Translations under genes and position numbers: made by a program
From: an uncultured Eubacterium sp.
GTDB taxonomy: Bacteria > Bacillota_A > Clostridia > Lachnospirales > Lachnospiraceae
Assembly: GCA_948468465.1 (NCBI GenBank)
Contig: CAOKJJ010000060.1
Location: 1-26,958, forward strand
Direction of reading: 5' to 3'
DNA length: 26,958 bases
Shown here: positions 16,718 through 24,335 of the stretch, in pieces
Numbering within the stretch: position 1 is the first letter of the stretch
Layout of the letters: each line of letters opens with the position of its first letter
Notes under the pieces: model-generated
Database searches by the model: none
Told to the model about the DNA's origin: nothing
The model's input: only the letters and a program-made list of their open reading frames with translations

Positions 16718-17900
16718 TAAAGAAGCGAGACATATTATTGAAGCGCTGCGTTCTGGGATTTCATCTCGCGCGGTAGGGCAATATTTTTCTGAGGCGCGTC
16801 CGAAGATTATGAAGGATATATCCGCACGGTTGGATGCGGTATGCGAACAGCACAAATCAAGCGGCATGGTGATCAGCGGAAAATATGGGGAAGGTAAGAC
16901 GCATTTGTTAAATACTGTTTTTAATCTTGCGCATTCCAATCAAATGGTCGTTTCTTATATATCTTTAAGTAAGGAAACGCCGATGGATAAGCTTTATCTT
17001 GTTTATCAGAAGATCATTCAAAATACATATCTGCCGCAGCGGCAGCAGCCGGGATTTATGTTTGAACTGGAGAATTTATCTGCGGGAAGTAAGACAGCGA
17101 ACGAAATGGTGCTTTATGCCGCAAAGCAGTTGGAAACGGATAAGCTTTATTATTTGTTCCGGTCTTATTTGTGTACTGAAGATTCAGATGAAAAATTTTT
17201 GCTTCAGGCGGATTTGGAAGGTGATTTTGTCGCAAATGCACCGTTGAAAAAAATATATCGTCGAATATTTAATCAACCGGTAAAATATAATAAAAATTTT
17301 ACGAAAACCAAGCACTGCGGTGACTATTTTTCTTTTATGAGCCATTTATTTACACAAATGGGTTATAACGGATGGGTGATACTGATAGATGAAACGGAGC
17401 TGATGGGCCGTTTGAGCAAAAAAGCCCGTTTGAATGCGTATCGGAATATGGCGGGATTTCTGCTGCCGGAAAAATGTCCGGAGTCTACGTTCAGCATGTT
17501 TGCGCTTAGTGCATCTTATGTGGAAGATGTCATTGAGGGAAAACATGAATATGAAAATCTGGAAGAGATATATCCGCAGGAACAGGAGCCGGCAAAGACT
17601 GTCTTGGATTTACTTAGCAGGGCGCCGCAGCTGCTGCCTCTTACAAAAGAAGAAATTCATGAGGTATTGTATAAAATACAGGATTTCCATGGAAAAGCTT
17701 ACGAATGGACACCGAATCTGTCTTTATCTTTACTTGTGGAAGCTACGCAGTCTGGCGGATATTTGCTTCGTACGAAAATCAGATCCGCAATTGAATTTTT
17801 AGATCAATTGTATCAGTATGGGAAAGCTGGAAAAACGTCAGTCGACGAGCTGGGGGAAGAGACATTTTCAGAAGAGGTGCCGCTGCTGGAAGATTTTTAA
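16710..17900 (+). CDS. BREX-type ATP-binding protein (BrxD/DUF2791 family)
   Basis: A 396-aa P-loop ATPase with hallmarks of DUF2791: an N-terminal A-x-x-IIEALRSGISSRAV motif, Walker A GKYGEGKT at 57-64, the characteristic SLSKETPMDKL at 86-95, and Walker B VILIDETEL at 223-231. The family includes BrxD, which accompanies a helicase (BrxHI) in some BREX phage-defence systems, and an ATPase of helicase-containing defence modules such as Shango. No BrxA/B/C, PglX methylase or PglZ phosphatase is near, so this is not a BREX locus. With the divergent helicase and two co-translated partners it forms a compact candidate module. A GGGAGGA site lies inside the end of the previous gene. Confidence 0.87.
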   Translation: MYDKEARHIIEALRSGISSRAVGQYFSEARPKIMKDISARLDAVCEQHKSSGMVISGKYGEGKTHLLNTVFNLAHSNQMVVSYISLSKETPMDKLYLVYQKIIQNTYLPQRQQPGFMFELENLSAGSKTANEMVLYAAKQLETDKLYYLFRSYLCTEDSDEKFLLQADLEGDFVANAPLKKIYRRIFNQPVKYNKNFTKTKHCGDYFSFMSHLFTQMGYNGWVILIDETELMGRLSKKARLNAYRNMAGFLLPEKCPESTFSMFALSASYVEDVIEGKHEYENLEEIYPQEQEPAKTVLDLLSRAPQLLPLTKEEIHEVLYKIQDFHGKAYEWTPNLSLSLLVEATQSGGYLLRTKIRSAIEFLDQLYQYGKAGKTSVDELGEETFSEEVPLLEDF

Positions 17901-17935
17901 ATTTTTTGGAATATGCGGAATCGGGAGGAGTCAGT

Positions 17936-18994
17936 GTGCTGTCTGTATGCATAATTACGAAAAATGAAAAAGAAAATCTGGAACGCTGCCTGAGGCAGCT
18001 TTCTGGCTATGGATTTGAAATTGTTGTTGCAGATACAGGTTCTGTGGACGGGACTGTGCAGATGGTGAGACGGTATACAGACTCTGTTTATGAGTTTGCA
18101 TGGTGCGGTGATTTTGCAAAAGCGAAAAATTTTGCGGTGTCAAAGGCTAAAAATAATATGGTGCTTGTGATTGACAGTGATGAATATATGCGCAGTCTGG
18201 ATTTAAAGAAGCTTACACAGCAGATTACCGAAAATCCGAAAGCAGTTGGGCGGATTGAGCGTGTGAATCAAATCAAACAGGATCATGAAATCAGGGAGAA
18301 CAGAGAGTATATTAACCGTTTGTTTGACCGGAGGTATTATCATTATGAAGGGAAAATCCATGAACAGCTGACAGCAAAGGATGGAAGTGAGTATCCGGTT
18401 TATTATACTTCGATTATCATTGATCATTCAGGGTATTTATTATCTGAACAGGAGCGAATAATTAAAGCTAGACGAAATATTTGCCTGTTGAAAGAAGTAT
18501 TGGAAGAAGATGGGCCGGATCCATATATTTTATATCAGCTTGGCAAGAGTTATTATTTGATGAATGAGTATCAGCAGGCAAGTGAATATTTTTCGAAAGC
18601 GCTTTCTTTTGATTTAAACCCGGAATTGGAATATGTGATTGATATGGTAGAGTGCTATGGTTATGCGCTGCTGAACAGCAAAAAAGCGGATCAGGCACTT
18701 GGATTGGAAGGCGTTTATGAACAATTTGGAGGCAGCGCGGATTTTCAGTTTTTAATGGGACTGATATATATGAATAATGAGTTGTTTGATCGCGCGATAG
18801 AGGAATTTTTAAAGGCTGCCGGCCAAAAGGAAAGCCGGATGAAAGGGGTAAACAGCTATCTCGCGTTTTACAATGCAGGGGTGATTTATGAATGCACTGG
18901 CAATGAGGGAAAGGCGCTGAAGTTGTATCGAAAGTGCGGGGAATACGAACCGGCGAAAAAAAGAATCAAAGAGATGAAAGGGACTGCGCAGTAA
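17936..18994 (+). CDS. Family 2 glycosyltransferase with TPR tail
   Basis: A GT-A glycosyltransferase of about 352 aa. The N-terminus SVCIITKNEKENLERCL and the metal-binding DSDE at residues 80-83 are typical of the GT2 group fused to tetratricopeptide repeats. The C-terminal half has repeated helix pairs (LGKSYYLMNEYQQASEYFSKAL, LMGLIYMNNELFDRAIEEFLKAA), i.e. TPRs. Such proteins are common beside clostridial flagellin genes. I start at the GTG at 17936 because GGGAGGAG lies five bases before it; the frame is open from a TTG at 17906. It follows the second ATPase by 35 nt with no terminator, so the two may share a transcript. Confidence 0.85.
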   Translation: MLSVCIITKNEKENLERCLRQLSGYGFEIVVADTGSVDGTVQMVRRYTDSVYEFAWCGDFAKAKNFAVSKAKNNMVLVIDSDEYMRSLDLKKLTQQITENPKAVGRIERVNQIKQDHEIRENREYINRLFDRRYYHYEGKIHEQLTAKDGSEYPVYYTSIIIDHSGYLLSEQERIIKARRNICLLKEVLEEDGPDPYILYQLGKSYYLMNEYQQASEYFSKALSFDLNPELEYVIDMVECYGYALLNSKKADQALGLEGVYEQFGGSADFQFLMGLIYMNNELFDRAIEEFLKAAGQKESRMKGVNSYLAFYNAGVIYECTGNEGKALKLYRKCGEYEPAKKRIKEMKGTAQ

Positions 18995-19074
18995 GATATC
19001 AGCCAGGTTTGAACGGTATGAGCGGGCCATCAGGCTGTGAATGGCAGCAAATTGTATGATAGGGAGAAATGGTA

Positions 19075-19533
19075 ATGGAGTTATATCAGGAGGCAGTCAC
19101 AGATGAAAATGATATTTACATTTATTTTGAAGTTATAAAGAGGATTCAGCCGGCCTGTATCTTAGATGTTGGAATGATGTTAAAGCGGATCGGAGCATTG
19201 TCCCGACAGGCTATGAACTGCAGCATACCTCAGGAAGTAAGGCTGGATGGGGTGGATTTGTATTCGGATATTGAACTGCCGATTTATCAGGTTATTTATG
19301 ATCAAATATATTGTGAGGAAAATCTTCCTGACAGGAAATATGATCTTGGGATTGCATTATGCCTGGAAAAAAATATAAATTTAACTATGATTGAATATTT
19401 GCGCATGCATGCTTCCATGATTTTATTTGATGTGGATCAGAAGAATGCTGCAGATTATGTGATGAAACGATATCCTTGTCAGGAATTAAAACTGGAGCAG
19501 AGGGTATTTGGCCTGGCATACTGCAGCATTTAA
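19075..19533 (+). CDS. Small Rossmann-like protein, methyltransferase-related, degenerate
   Basis: A 152-aa protein. The segment ACILDVGMMLKRIG looks like SAM-methyltransferase motif I with the glycine-rich turn lost, followed by a VDLYSD strand and a second strand, YDLGIALCLE. The ending is an odd-looking beta strand. It probably has a methyltransferase-like fold without standard SAM binding. I start at the second ATG, eight bases behind AGGGAGA. It sits between two glycosyltransferase genes in what seems to be one operon. It could be an accessory protein of glycan assembly; no function can be assigned. Confidence 0.65.
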   Translation: MELYQEAVTDENDIYIYFEVIKRIQPACILDVGMMLKRIGALSRQAMNCSIPQEVRLDGVDLYSDIELPIYQVIYDQIYCEENLPDRKYDLGIALCLEKNINLTMIEYLRMHASMILFDVDQKNAADYVMKRYPCQELKLEQRVFGLAYCSI

Positions 19534-19603
19534 ATGTTGAATGCCGTGCCGTTCTTTTGACAGATGGCAGTAGGGAAAATGGCAGGATAGGGGACAAGGC
19601 AGT

Positions 19604-20281
19604 ATGGATATTAAAATATATATAGCAGCGCATAAGGCTTTTCGTAATATTGCTGAAGAAGATATCTATATTCCGCTGCAGGTAGGCAGGGAAGGAAAAG
19701 AAGATCTTGGATATGTGACAGATCATACAGGACAAAATATTTCTGACAGGAATGCAAATTATTGTGAATTAACAGGGTTATACTGGATGTGGAAAAACAG
19801 CAGCTGTGATATTATTGGCTTATGTCATTACCGACGGTATCTTGAACATGACGGACAGATACTCACAGGAAACTACATAGAAGAACAAATGCTAAATTAT
19901 GATATTATTTTGCCGAACAGTTCAATGTCAAGGCATGCGAATGAATATGAGCATTACTGTGAAAAACATATGTCAAAAGACCTGGAGTGCTGTTTGGAGG
20001 TGGTCAGGGAACGGACTCCGGAATATGAGACAGCATTTTTGTGGACGTTATCGTCAAATTTGATTTCGCTTGGAAATATTATGATTACGCGAAAACAGAT
20101 ATTAGATGATTATTGTGCATGGCTGTTTGACATTTTATTTGAAGTGGAGCAAAGGACGGATCTGAGCGGATATGATGATTATCAGAAAAGAATATATGGA
20201 TTCTTGTCAGAAAGATTGTTGAGGGCCTGGGTAATCATGCAAAAATACCGTGTTCTTGAAGAAAATATAAAATGCATTTGA
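19604..20281 (+). CDS. DUF4422 family glycosyltransferase-like protein
   Basis: A 225-aa protein of the DUF4422 family, seen in capsule and cell-surface glycan loci and treated as glycosyltransferases. Its markers are the N-terminal strand KIYIAAHKAF, the E-L-T-G-L-Y-W-M-W-K helix and the ICHYRRYL-type motif (here IGLCHYRRYL at about 70-79). The C-terminus carries the usual NIMITRKQILDDYC and DYQKRIYGFLSERLL segments. It has no membrane segment and is presumably cytoplasmic. It is the last gene of the operon that starts with the ATPases or with the GT2 gene, and is followed by a strong hairpin terminator. Confidence 0.87.
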   Translation: MDIKIYIAAHKAFRNIAEEDIYIPLQVGREGKEDLGYVTDHTGQNISDRNANYCELTGLYWMWKNSSCDIIGLCHYRRYLEHDGQILTGNYIEEQMLNYDIILPNSSMSRHANEYEHYCEKHMSKDLECCLEVVRERTPEYETAFLWTLSSNLISLGNIMITRKQILDDYCAWLFDILFEVEQRTDLSGYDDYQKRIYGFLSERLLRAWVIMQKYRVLEENIKCI

Positions 20282-20290
20282 TAAATGGAT

Positions 20291-20340
20291 AATCCAGCCC
20301 ATCGCAAGCTTGACTGTTGATAGGCTGGATTTTGTTATTT
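20291..20340 (+). terminator. Intrinsic terminator after the DUF4422 gene
   Basis: AATCCAGCC at 20291-20299 pairs with 20323-20331; a further ATC/GAT pair extends the stem past one mismatch. TTTGTTATTTT follows. It also lies close to the 3' end of the convergent flagellin-like gene and may serve both strands. Confidence 0.75.
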
Positions 20341-20368
20341 TGGAACAGTTTCTAAGTGATCGCTGCGC

Positions 20369-21148
20369 TTAGTGAATCCAGAAGTTTTGCATTTTGCGTG
20401 CTTCAGCTTCCATTTTCTTTTTCTGCATCATGAATGCATAAGTCTGCAGCGTCTGTTGTTTTTTCAAATCAGATATCGCTTTTGGATAATCTGTGTCAGT
20501 CAGCCTGCTTCTGGCTGCAAGTGTATTCAAAGAAGCATAGGAGTTGTAGCTGATGGCATGATCCAGACGGTTTGTCTGTGCACCGGCCTGGCTGCGCTGA
20601 TCGTTTACTTTTTCCAGTGCGTCGTCAATTTTGCTCAGATCAAAATTTTTTGTTACATCAAAGTCTGCGATGCCTAACGCATCCAGTGTTGAGTTTACTG
20701 AATTGTTGATCGTAACAGAATTGCCGTTGGAATCAGATGCAAGCTGCATGCCTTTGCCGATACTGCCGTCCAGCAGGTTTAAAGTATTATACTGTGTCTG
20801 TGAAGCAATGTCCTGAATGCCTTGCTTGAGCTGGTCGACTTCCTTTTGGATATTACGGCGGTCTGAATCAGTTACAGTAGCCGTATTGGAAGCCTGCAGC
20901 GCCAATTCGCGGATCCTTTGCAGATAGTCGGTCACGCCGCCTAAAGCTGCGTCGGTAATATTCAGTACATCTTTGCCGGACTGAAGGTTGTTTGTGCCTG
21001 CATTATAACCTCTGACTTGTGCATCCTGTTTTTCAGCAATTGTCAGTTCTGCGGCGCCGTTTGCAGCGGATGGCAGTTTATTGCCGCTGGCAATCTGACT
21101 GTAAGGATTATAAGATGAAATACTGCCGATACCAGAAATACTGCTCAT
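20369..21148 (-). CDS. Flagellin-like protein with atypical ends
   Basis: A 259-aa flagellin-family protein. The conserved D1 segments are clear: IASGNKLPSAANGAAELTIAEK near residue 20, LQRIRELALQASNTATVTDSDR near 76-97, VDQLKQGIQDIASQTQYNTLNLLDG to 128, and a C-terminal AARSRLTDTDY near 210. The usual N-terminal D0 start (M-R-I-N-x-N) is replaced by a Ser/Gly/Tyr-rich lead. The C-terminus ends in a basic helix and MQNFWIH instead of the hydrophobic D0 helix. It may therefore be a minor filament component or an exported flagellin-like factor rather than the main flagellin. Its promoter is SigA-like, not SigD. AAAGGGGGA precedes the ATG. Glycosyltransferase genes flank it on both sides. Confidence 0.88.
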   Translation of the reverse strand: MSSISGIGSISSYNPYSQIASGNKLPSAANGAAELTIAEKQDAQVRGYNAGTNNLQSGKDVLNITDAALGGVTDYLQRIRELALQASNTATVTDSDRRNIQKEVDQLKQGIQDIASQTQYNTLNLLDGSIGKGMQLASDSNGNSVTINNSVNSTLDALGIADFDVTKNFDLSKIDDALEKVNDQRSQAGAQTNRLDHAISYNSYASLNTLAARSRLTDTDYPKAISDLKKQQTLQTYAFMMQKKKMEAEARKMQNFWIH

Positions 21149-21199
21149 AAGTAAGTCCCCCTTTCGTCGTTATTAGAAAAAATAGTTTTCCATAATTAT

Positions 21200-21228
21200 A
21201 CTATAGTGGGAAAACGGGAATTTGTCAA
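21200..21228 (-). promoter_or_regulatory. SigA-type promoter of the flagellin-like gene
   Basis: On the minus strand a perfect TTGACA (21228-21223) and TATAGT (21205-21200) are 17 bp apart, placing the start about 45 bp before the ATG. No SigD-type CCGATA box was found in this interval. It overlaps the leader of the divergent glycosyltransferase gene. Confidence 0.7.
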
Positions 21229-21259
21229 TTTATTGATGGAAATTGTAAAGGAGAGTGAA

Positions 21260-22432
21260 ATGAAAAAAAGATATATTTTTTTTAGAGGACTCATCCGCAC
21301 TTTGGATTTATATACGGATGAATTTGTCAGATTGTTTACCAGGCAGGGGGCTGAATGCCTGGTAGTGGATGCTGCTCAGATTGAAGATGAGATGATTCGG
21401 TTAAAAGCTTTTTTGATAAATCAGGTAACAGCGGTTATTTCACTTAATAATATAGGGCTACACATAGAATTTGAAGATGGATATAATGTTTGGGATAAAT
21501 TTGCAGTGCCATTTTATAATATCATGATGGATCATCCGTTTCATTATAAATCTGCTTTAGATCATGCTCCGGAACAAATGGTGCTGCTTTGCATGGATCG
21601 CAATCATGCAGACTATGTAAAACGGTTTTTCCCGCATATCAAACAGGTAAAATTTTTTCCGCATGCAGGAATAGAGCTTCTAAGGAATGACAGCCAAAGG
21701 AGGATGGTTCCGATCGCAGAACGAAAAATAGATGTGCTGTATGCCGGAGGATTGTCACGCTATGCGGCAGAGGGGCTGATTCCTGATCTTGGGAAGATAC
21801 AGGAATTTGATGCGTTTGCTTTAGTGAAAAGCGCGCTGGAAAGACTGATTGAAAATCCGGCCTGCACTACAGAATATGTAATAGAACAGTGTATGAAAGA
21901 AATTAATTTAAAATTTAATGATAATGAGCTTGGGGATATGATTACGGAGCTGCGCTTTTTGGATTCTTTGGCAGTGTCTTTTTATCGGGAACAGATGATT
22001 CGTACGCTGACAGAAGGCGGAATTACAGTAACGGTGTTCGGAGTAGGATGGGATCGCTGCGAATGGGATAATCCAAATTTAATTTATGGAGGAGTTGTGC
22101 AGCCTATACAGATTTTGGAGCTGATGAATGAGAGCAAGGTTGTATTAAATTCGATGACATGGTTTAAGAGAGGGGCGCATGACCGTATCTTTAATGGAAT
22201 GCTGGCGGGATCAGCGGTTGTGAGTGATTCTTCAGAATATTTGCAGGAACAGTTTGTAAACGGAGAACAGCTGGAAATGTTTGATCTGCAGGATCAGAAA
22301 GTTCTTGCAGAAACAGTAAGGGAGCTGCTGTCAAATGAAATATGTGCACAAGCAATGGCTGATTGTGGATATCAGGACGCAAAAGAGCATCATATGTGGA
22401 TAAATCGTTTTTGTGACATTCAGTTATTGTAA
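21260..22432 (+). CDS. CgeB-like glycosyltransferase (Glyco_trans_1_2 type)
   Basis: A 390-aa GT-B-fold protein. The C-terminal half has the pattern of CgeB/Glyco_trans_1_2 proteins: VTVFGVGWDRCEW, IYGGVVQPIQILELMNESKV, then RIFNGMLAGSAVVSDSSEYL, where R-x-F-(N/E) and the glycine-alanine turn bind the nucleotide sugar. The N-terminal half carries an MMDHPFHY segment found in relatives that modify flagellin or spore surfaces. I choose the ATG at 21260, behind AAAGGAGAGTGA; an in-frame ATG at 21206 lies inside the divergent promoter. It is divergent from the flagellin-like gene, so flagellin glycosylation is the likely role, inferred from position. Confidence 0.83.
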   Translation: MKKRYIFFRGLIRTLDLYTDEFVRLFTRQGAECLVVDAAQIEDEMIRLKAFLINQVTAVISLNNIGLHIEFEDGYNVWDKFAVPFYNIMMDHPFHYKSALDHAPEQMVLLCMDRNHADYVKRFFPHIKQVKFFPHAGIELLRNDSQRRMVPIAERKIDVLYAGGLSRYAAEGLIPDLGKIQEFDAFALVKSALERLIENPACTTEYVIEQCMKEINLKFNDNELGDMITELRFLDSLAVSFYREQMIRTLTEGGITVTVFGVGWDRCEWDNPNLIYGGVVQPIQILELMNESKVVLNSMTWFKRGAHDRIFNGMLAGSAVVSDSSEYLQEQFVNGEQLEMFDLQDQKVLAETVRELLSNEICAQAMADCGYQDAKEHHMWINRFCDIQLL

Positions 22433-22455
22433 TTAAAAAAATATTATATTTAAAG

Positions 22456-22507
22456 ATATAATAAATTTAAAAATATAATAAATTTAAAAATATAATAAAT
22501 ATAAAAA
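22456..22507. repeat. Three tandem copies of a 17-bp AT-only repeat
   Basis: The unit ATATAATAAATTTAAAA occurs at 22456-22472 and 22473-22489. A third copy at 22490-22506 has one substitution. Each unit contains a perfect TATAAT (22457, 22474, 22491). The array is in the 114-bp gap just upstream of the second CgeB-like gene. Confidence 0.75.
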
Positions 22508-22546
22508 TAAAGTAGATTTTCATATACATTTTATTGGGAGGAAAAC

Positions 22547-23725
22547 ATGCAGATTCAAAACAAATTGATTTTAATGTACAAATGGAGAGCTTATAATTAT
22601 CTTGATGTTATTGAGACATTTCGTGCCTTTGGATTTGAAATTGATTTTGTGGAACAGCATCTGCCGTCTTATGATGAAGATGAAGAGCTTACGGTCAAAT
22701 TGTTGAAAATGATGCGGGCAAAACCATATGATTTTGTATTTACAATTAATTATTTCGGTGTTATTTCTGATGCATGTGAAAAAGAGGGCATACCGTATGT
22801 TTCCTGGTCTTGTGACAGTCCGCTGATCAGTATGTATCATGAATCGGTATTTAACCGCTGCAACTATATTTTTTTGTTTGATAAAAGCAGTTATTTATTT
22901 TTTAAAGAGCTGGGAGTGGAACAGATCTGGCATCTGCCGTTAGCGGTAGATACAAACCGCATAGATCATATCATTCAGAACGCGGATGATTTAAAATTAT
23001 ATCAAAATGAAATATCATTTGTAGGAAGCTTATATGAAAGGAATTCGTATGACAGTCTTGTGCCTACATTTCCTCCGTATCTGCAGGGGTATTTGGACTG
23101 TGCGATGGAGGCACAAATGAATGTCAGCGGGGGGAATTTGCTGGAACGCTTGCTGACGGATGATATTTGTATGCAGCTGGAACGGCATTACCGGCTGGAA
23201 AAATCGGAACGTTCTTTTTCGGATTTAAGATTAATATTTGCGACAACTGTGCTGGGATTTAAGGTTGCAAAGGAACAGAGATGCAGCTGTTTGTTAGAGC
23301 TGGTAAAAAAGCATCCCGTTTCGATTTATACGAACAGTAATACGCATGACCTTGTCAAAGTAGATTACAGAGGTTCTGTAGATTATTGGACGCAAATGCC
23401 AAAGGTATTTTATGGCAGCAAAATTAATCTGAATTTTACAATTCCTAATATTAAAAGTGGGATACCGCTTCGCGTATGGGATGTACTTGGATCCGGCGGG
23501 TTTTTGATGACGAATTATCAGCCGGAGCTAGAGCTTTATTTTGAGCCTGATGAGGATTTGGTGATATTTGAAAGCAGACAGGAACTGGCGCAAAAGGTGT
23601 CCTATTATTTGGAACATGAAGACCGAAGACGCATCATTGCAGAAAACGGATATAAAAAAGTAAAGTTAAATCATAATTATGAAACCAGAATAAAACAGAT
23701 GCTACAGTTATTGCAGAAAACCTGA
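22547..23725 (+). CDS. CgeB/DUF3880-type glycosyltransferase
   Basis: A 392-aa GT-B protein. The N-terminal half fits DUF3880 (YDFVFTINYFGVISDACEKEGIPYVSWSCDSP at about 65-96; LPLAVDTNRI near 137). The C-terminal half fits Glyco_trans_1_2 (VSIYTNSN, YGSKINLNFTIPNIKSGIPLRVWDVLGSGGFLMTNY, then FEPDEDLVIF). This architecture is common beside clostridial flagellar genes. GGGAGGAAAAC precedes the ATG. It is separated from the previous glycosyltransferase by the 17-bp tandem repeats, which could affect its expression. It ends at a hairpin shared with the convergent XRE gene. The sugar and acceptor are unknown; glycosylation of flagellin or the FliD-like protein is plausible. Confidence 0.87.
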   Translation: MQIQNKLILMYKWRAYNYLDVIETFRAFGFEIDFVEQHLPSYDEDEELTVKLLKMMRAKPYDFVFTINYFGVISDACEKEGIPYVSWSCDSPLISMYHESVFNRCNYIFLFDKSSYLFFKELGVEQIWHLPLAVDTNRIDHIIQNADDLKLYQNEISFVGSLYERNSYDSLVPTFPPYLQGYLDCAMEAQMNVSGGNLLERLLTDDICMQLERHYRLEKSERSFSDLRLIFATTVLGFKVAKEQRCSCLLELVKKHPVSIYTNSNTHDLVKVDYRGSVDYWTQMPKVFYGSKINLNFTIPNIKSGIPLRVWDVLGSGGFLMTNYQPELELYFEPDEDLVIFESRQELAQKVSYYLEHEDRRRIIAENGYKKVKLNHNYETRIKQMLQLLQKT

Positions 23726-23738
23726 TTTGATAAAAAAT

Positions 23739-23776
23739 AAGCTGCGGACAGCTAAATTGTGTCCAGCAGCTTTTGT
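23739..23776. terminator. Bidirectional terminator between glycosyltransferase and XRE gene
   Basis: AAGCTGCGGACA at 23739-23750 pairs with TGTCC-A-GCAGCTT at about 23760-23772, with one bulged A, followed by TTTTGTATTT. The right arm overlaps the 3' end of the convergent XRE gene, and A-rich sequence on the left gives a T-run on the minus strand. Confidence 0.65.
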
Positions 23777-24180
23777 ATTTCCGCTTCGTTGATAGCGGTT
23801 ACTCTTGCTATGGTAGCTATAGGAATTCCACATAAATGTAGGTTGCGAATCGTCTGGTCCATCTGCTTTTTCTGCTTTGCAATCGTATTCAGCAGTGTAA
23901 GCAGATAGTCTTCCAGTGTGATGGACGCAGGATAAATTTGTCCGGTGGCTTTTGAATGAACGGATGGTTTTTCAGAGTCAGATGTTTTGCAAGCGGCAAG
24001 GCCAAGCAGTTCATCAGCTGTTACATGCAGCATGCTGCAAAGTTTCCCAATAGAGTCTTCTGATAAAGGAACACGGCCTGTTTCGTATTTTGAAACAGCA
24101 GCTGGCTTTATGCCAAGTTCATTTGCAATATCCGCCTGGGATATATTGCGCTGTTTGCGTAAAGTCTTCAACTGATTCAT
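23752..24180 (-). CDS. XRE-family transcriptional regulator
   Basis: A 142-aa protein with an N-terminal XRE helix-turn-helix (residues 2-60; ISQADIANELGIKPAAVSKYETGR), a polar linker at 65-85, and a C-terminal helical region ending in IATIARVTAINEAEIQKLLDTI. That ending resembles a second helix-turn-helix or the C-terminal tail of Rpn-type proteins. I start at the ATG at 24180, behind GAAAGGAAATCC. The promoter region has a TTTACA-17-TAATAT pair and two direct TTGTAAAGA copies, which suits autoregulation. It sits between a glycosyltransferase and the FliD-like gene and may control surface or motility genes. Confidence 0.85.
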   Translation of the reverse strand: MNQLKTLRKQRNISQADIANELGIKPAAVSKYETGRVPLSEDSIGKLCSMLHVTADELLGLAACKTSDSEKPSVHSKATGQIYPASITLEDYLLTLLNTIAKQKKQMDQTIRNLHLCGIPIATIARVTAINEAEIQKLLDTI

Positions 24181-24217
24181 AATGGATTTCCTTTCGTAAT
24201 TAAAGCATATTTGCATC

Positions 24218-24258
24218 TTGTAAAGATATATTAATACAAGCTGTTATAATTGTAAAGA
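24218..24258 (-). promoter_or_regulatory. Promoter with twin TTGTAAAGA operator candidates for the XRE gene
   Basis: TTGTAAAGA occurs at 24218-24226 and 24250-24258 on the plus strand, 32 bp apart, about three helical turns. The minus-strand reading gives TTTACA-17-TAATAT overlapping both copies. This fits binding by the adjacent XRE protein. Confidence 0.45.
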
Positions 24259-24274
24259 GATTTTTAGACACAAA

Positions 24275-24334
24275 ATAAAACCATAATATCTGATCTGTTT
24301 TATGTAAATGCTGGAGCAGATATTATGGTTTTAT
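24275..24334 (-). terminator. Hairpin with 18-bp perfect stem after the FliD-like gene
   Basis: ATAAAACCATAATATCTG at 24275-24292 is perfectly complementary to 24317-24334. It begins two bases past the stop codon of the minus-strand FliD-like gene. On that strand the stem ends in TTTTAT followed by TTTG. It is a long stem for a simple terminator, so it may also protect the 3' end of the mRNA. Confidence 0.65.
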
Positions 24335-24335
24335 G

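Noticed and set aside
14778..17900. Partial BREX system
   Set aside because: Only BrxD-like ATPases and a helicase are present; BrxA, BrxB, BrxC, PglX and PglZ are all missing, so calling it BREX would overstate the evidence.
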